From Methanosarcinales archaeon ex4572_44 (GTDB lineage Archaea > Halobacteriota > Methanosarcinia > Methanosarcinales > EX4572-44): a stretch of DNA of 6,075 nucleotides. The position numbers and the translations under genes are program-made. Positions 4,878 through 6,075 of the stretch are shown piece after piece; position 1 is the first letter of the stretch, and each line of letters starts with the position of its first letter. The notes under the pieces are model-generated. The model worked only from the letters and a program-made list of their open reading frames with translations, was not told where the DNA came from and searched no databases. The stretch is taken from assembly GCA_002254825.2 (NCBI GenBank), contig NJEL02000072.1, forward strand, positions 1 through 6,075, in the 5' to 3' direction.

Positions 4878-6075
4878 CTGACACTCTGCATTCAGTGCAA
4901 AGGAAGAAAATTCTGTGCCCGCCCAACCTGCTCCGTGTTCAAACGCTTCGAGGCGCATAATGAAAAAAAGATGGAAAAAATCCCCACACAGTCCAAATTC
5001 ACTCAGAAATTTATTCAGAACATTGGAAAGCCTTATACTTCCCTAAATATCAAGAAAACCAACATCTTCGGAGCATCACCACCATCAATCTTCATAGGTC
5101 ACACAGGCTACCCGCGGATAAGCGCAGGACCGCTCATACAAACAGAAGCAACAGGCAGCATGGCAGCAAGCTACGACAATCCCGCGCGCTGGCTTGGAAA
5201 AAGCATTGAAGAGATCATAAACTTACGCTCGAACCTAATACGCTCAAAAATCAACATCAACGTAAAAAAACCACTGGACAACAGACTCGTCCAGAAAACA
5301 CAAGAAATAGCACTCTCGGCAAGACCTGTTGAGACCGAGATACTGTTCGAGAAACCACCTGCCCTAAAACTACAATTCGATGACATAATCACACCAATCG
5401 GACCAAGCGGCACGATAAAAAAACTCAGCATAACTGAAAACCCAACCGTGCCACGAAAAGTGGACGCCGTAGTGTCTGACACCGACATGCCCGCAACAGA
5501 AGCTATCAGCGAACTCTACACCGCGAAAATCAGCCAAGACCACATAACACGCCTCTTCTCATCAGGACTGCTCGGCAGAAAGCGAAGACTTGTACCAACC
5601 CGCTGGAGCATCACAGCCGCAGACGACACAATCGCAAAACAACTGATAAAAAAGATACAAGACCACCAAGAAATTACAGCGATAGAAGTACACAGCGGGG
5701 AACTCCTTGCAAATCACTTCGAGATACTCTTGCTCCCAAGACCATATGCATTCGAACTCGTGGAAATATGGATGCCAAGAAGCGCCTGGAACTCATACAA
5801 CAGGAACTCATACAACAAGAGTGAAAAAAAAGAAACTTTCATGACCCAATGGAACACCCATGAGCATGGAAATGTATTTTCATACCACCACAACGGAAAA
5901 GTAGACTCGCCGCCAGATAGCAGCCTATGCATAGAGGCTGACAGCGAAGATCAGGCTGACAGCGAAGATCCTCTCTTCAAACTCCTCAAACAACCCTTCA
6001 TCAGAGAACCATGGATAGGAACTGATCGTGAAGACCACCACAACAGAAAAAAATACTCACCACTCGGCGGTGGAT
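4878..6075 (+). CDS. nreA: Archaeal DNA repair protein Nre (NreA/NreB family), 3' end outside the window
   Basis: An unbroken frame runs to the right edge, 399 residues visible. Nre proteins are archaeal DNA repair factors; in Haloferax NreA acts with UvrABC and binds PCNA through a C-terminal motif, which lies beyond this window. Visible hallmarks are an N-terminal zinc ribbon (C4, C7, C13, C18: CIQCKGRKFCARPTC), FGASPPSIFIGHTGYPR (64-80), YDNPARWLGKSIEEI, ENPTVPRKV and LVPTRWSITAADD (238-250). The start appears to be CTG at 4878 with GGGAGG at ideal spacing. Starting at the later in-frame GTG (4935) or ATG (4971) would remove zinc ligands. The frame stays open upstream but only through AT-rich repeats. 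Residues about 305-395 look like a polar insertion compared with the usual core, with two tandem duplications (NSYN at 305-313 and ADSED at 354-364). NreA and NreB cannot be told apart here. Confidence 0.92.
   Translation, partial: MTLCIQCKGRKFCARPTCSVFKRFEAHNEKKMEKIPTQSKFTQKFIQNIGKPYTSLNIKKTNIFGASPPSIFIGHTGYPRISAGPLIQTEATGSMAASYDNPARWLGKSIEEIINLRSNLIRSKININVKKPLDNRLVQKTQEIALSARPVETEILFEKPPALKLQFDDIITPIGPSGTIKKLSITENPTVPRKVDAVVSDTDMPATEAISELYTAKISQDHITRLFSSGLLGRKRRLVPTRWSITAADDTIAKQLIKKIQDHQEITAIEVHSGELLANHFEILLLPRPYAFELVEIWMPRSAWNSYNRNSYNKSEKKETFMTQWNTHEHGNVFSYHHNGKVDSPPDSSLCIEADSEDQADSEDPLFKLLKQPFIREPWIGTDREDHHNRKKYSPLGGG
5788..5817 (+). repeat. 15-bp in-frame tandem duplication inside nre
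   Basis: GGAACTCATACAACA at 5788-5802 is repeated exactly at 5803-5817, so NSYNR is followed by NSYNK in the protein. It keeps the reading frame and lies just after the conserved region, in a polar stretch that is probably a loop. Confidence 0.95.
5935..5970 (+). repeat. 18-bp in-frame tandem duplication inside nre
   Basis: AGGCTGACAGCGAAGATC at 5935-5952 is repeated exactly at 5953-5970. It encodes an acidic duplicated segment, ADSEDQADSED (354-364), in the non-conserved polar region of Nre. Confidence 0.95.

Noticed and set aside
5171..5932. Minus-strand open frames inside nre
   Set aside because: They are antisense to the well-conserved Nre core and have no supporting features.

Overview
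The window looks archaeal, most likely from an anaerobic euryarchaeote. The evidence is an Nre-family DNA repair gene (an archaeal family), an archaeal-style QueE of the archaeosine pathway, BRE/TATA-like promoters in front of two genes, GGAGG-type ribosome binding sites, and a CRISPR repeat ending in ATTGAAA, as is common in Archaeoglobus-like and methanogen-like lineages. The exact lineage (for example Archaeoglobales, Syntrophoarchaeum or ANME-1) cannot be fixed from the sequence alone.

Layout from left to right. Positions 1-370 hold one end of a CRISPR array: six identical 29-nt repeats at an exact 66-nt period, with 37-nt spacers, some of them duplicated. It abuts two minus-strand genes for beta-decarboxylating dehydrogenases of the isocitrate/isopropylmalate family. 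The first (388-1404) has NADP-type, isocitrate-dehydrogenase-like residues but several altered signature positions. The second (1787-2758) has NAD-type residues, a fully canonical active site and an apparently broken 5' end. An AT-rich gap of about 400 bp follows, with an inverted repeat and a tandem repeat. Next comes queE (3187-4041, minus strand), whose likely 5' leader contains a perfect 73-bp tandem duplication. A divergent intergenic region of about 840 bp, rich in short tandem duplications, separates it from an nre gene (4878 to beyond the right edge, plus strand). That gene seems to start at CTG and carries two in-frame tandem duplications.

The genes do not form one pathway. The two dehydrogenases act on 2-hydroxyacid tricarboxylate or dicarboxylate intermediates (TCA cycle, leucine or 2-oxoacid chain elongation). 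QueE makes the 7-deazaguanine core of archaeosine in tRNA. Nre works in DNA repair. The CRISPR array is a defence locus without cas genes in view.

The most striking feature across the window is the number of perfect or near-perfect adjacent duplications, with a 15-bp period recurring at least five times between 4255 and 5817. Added to these are the 73-bp duplication in the queE leader and the repeated CRISPR spacers.
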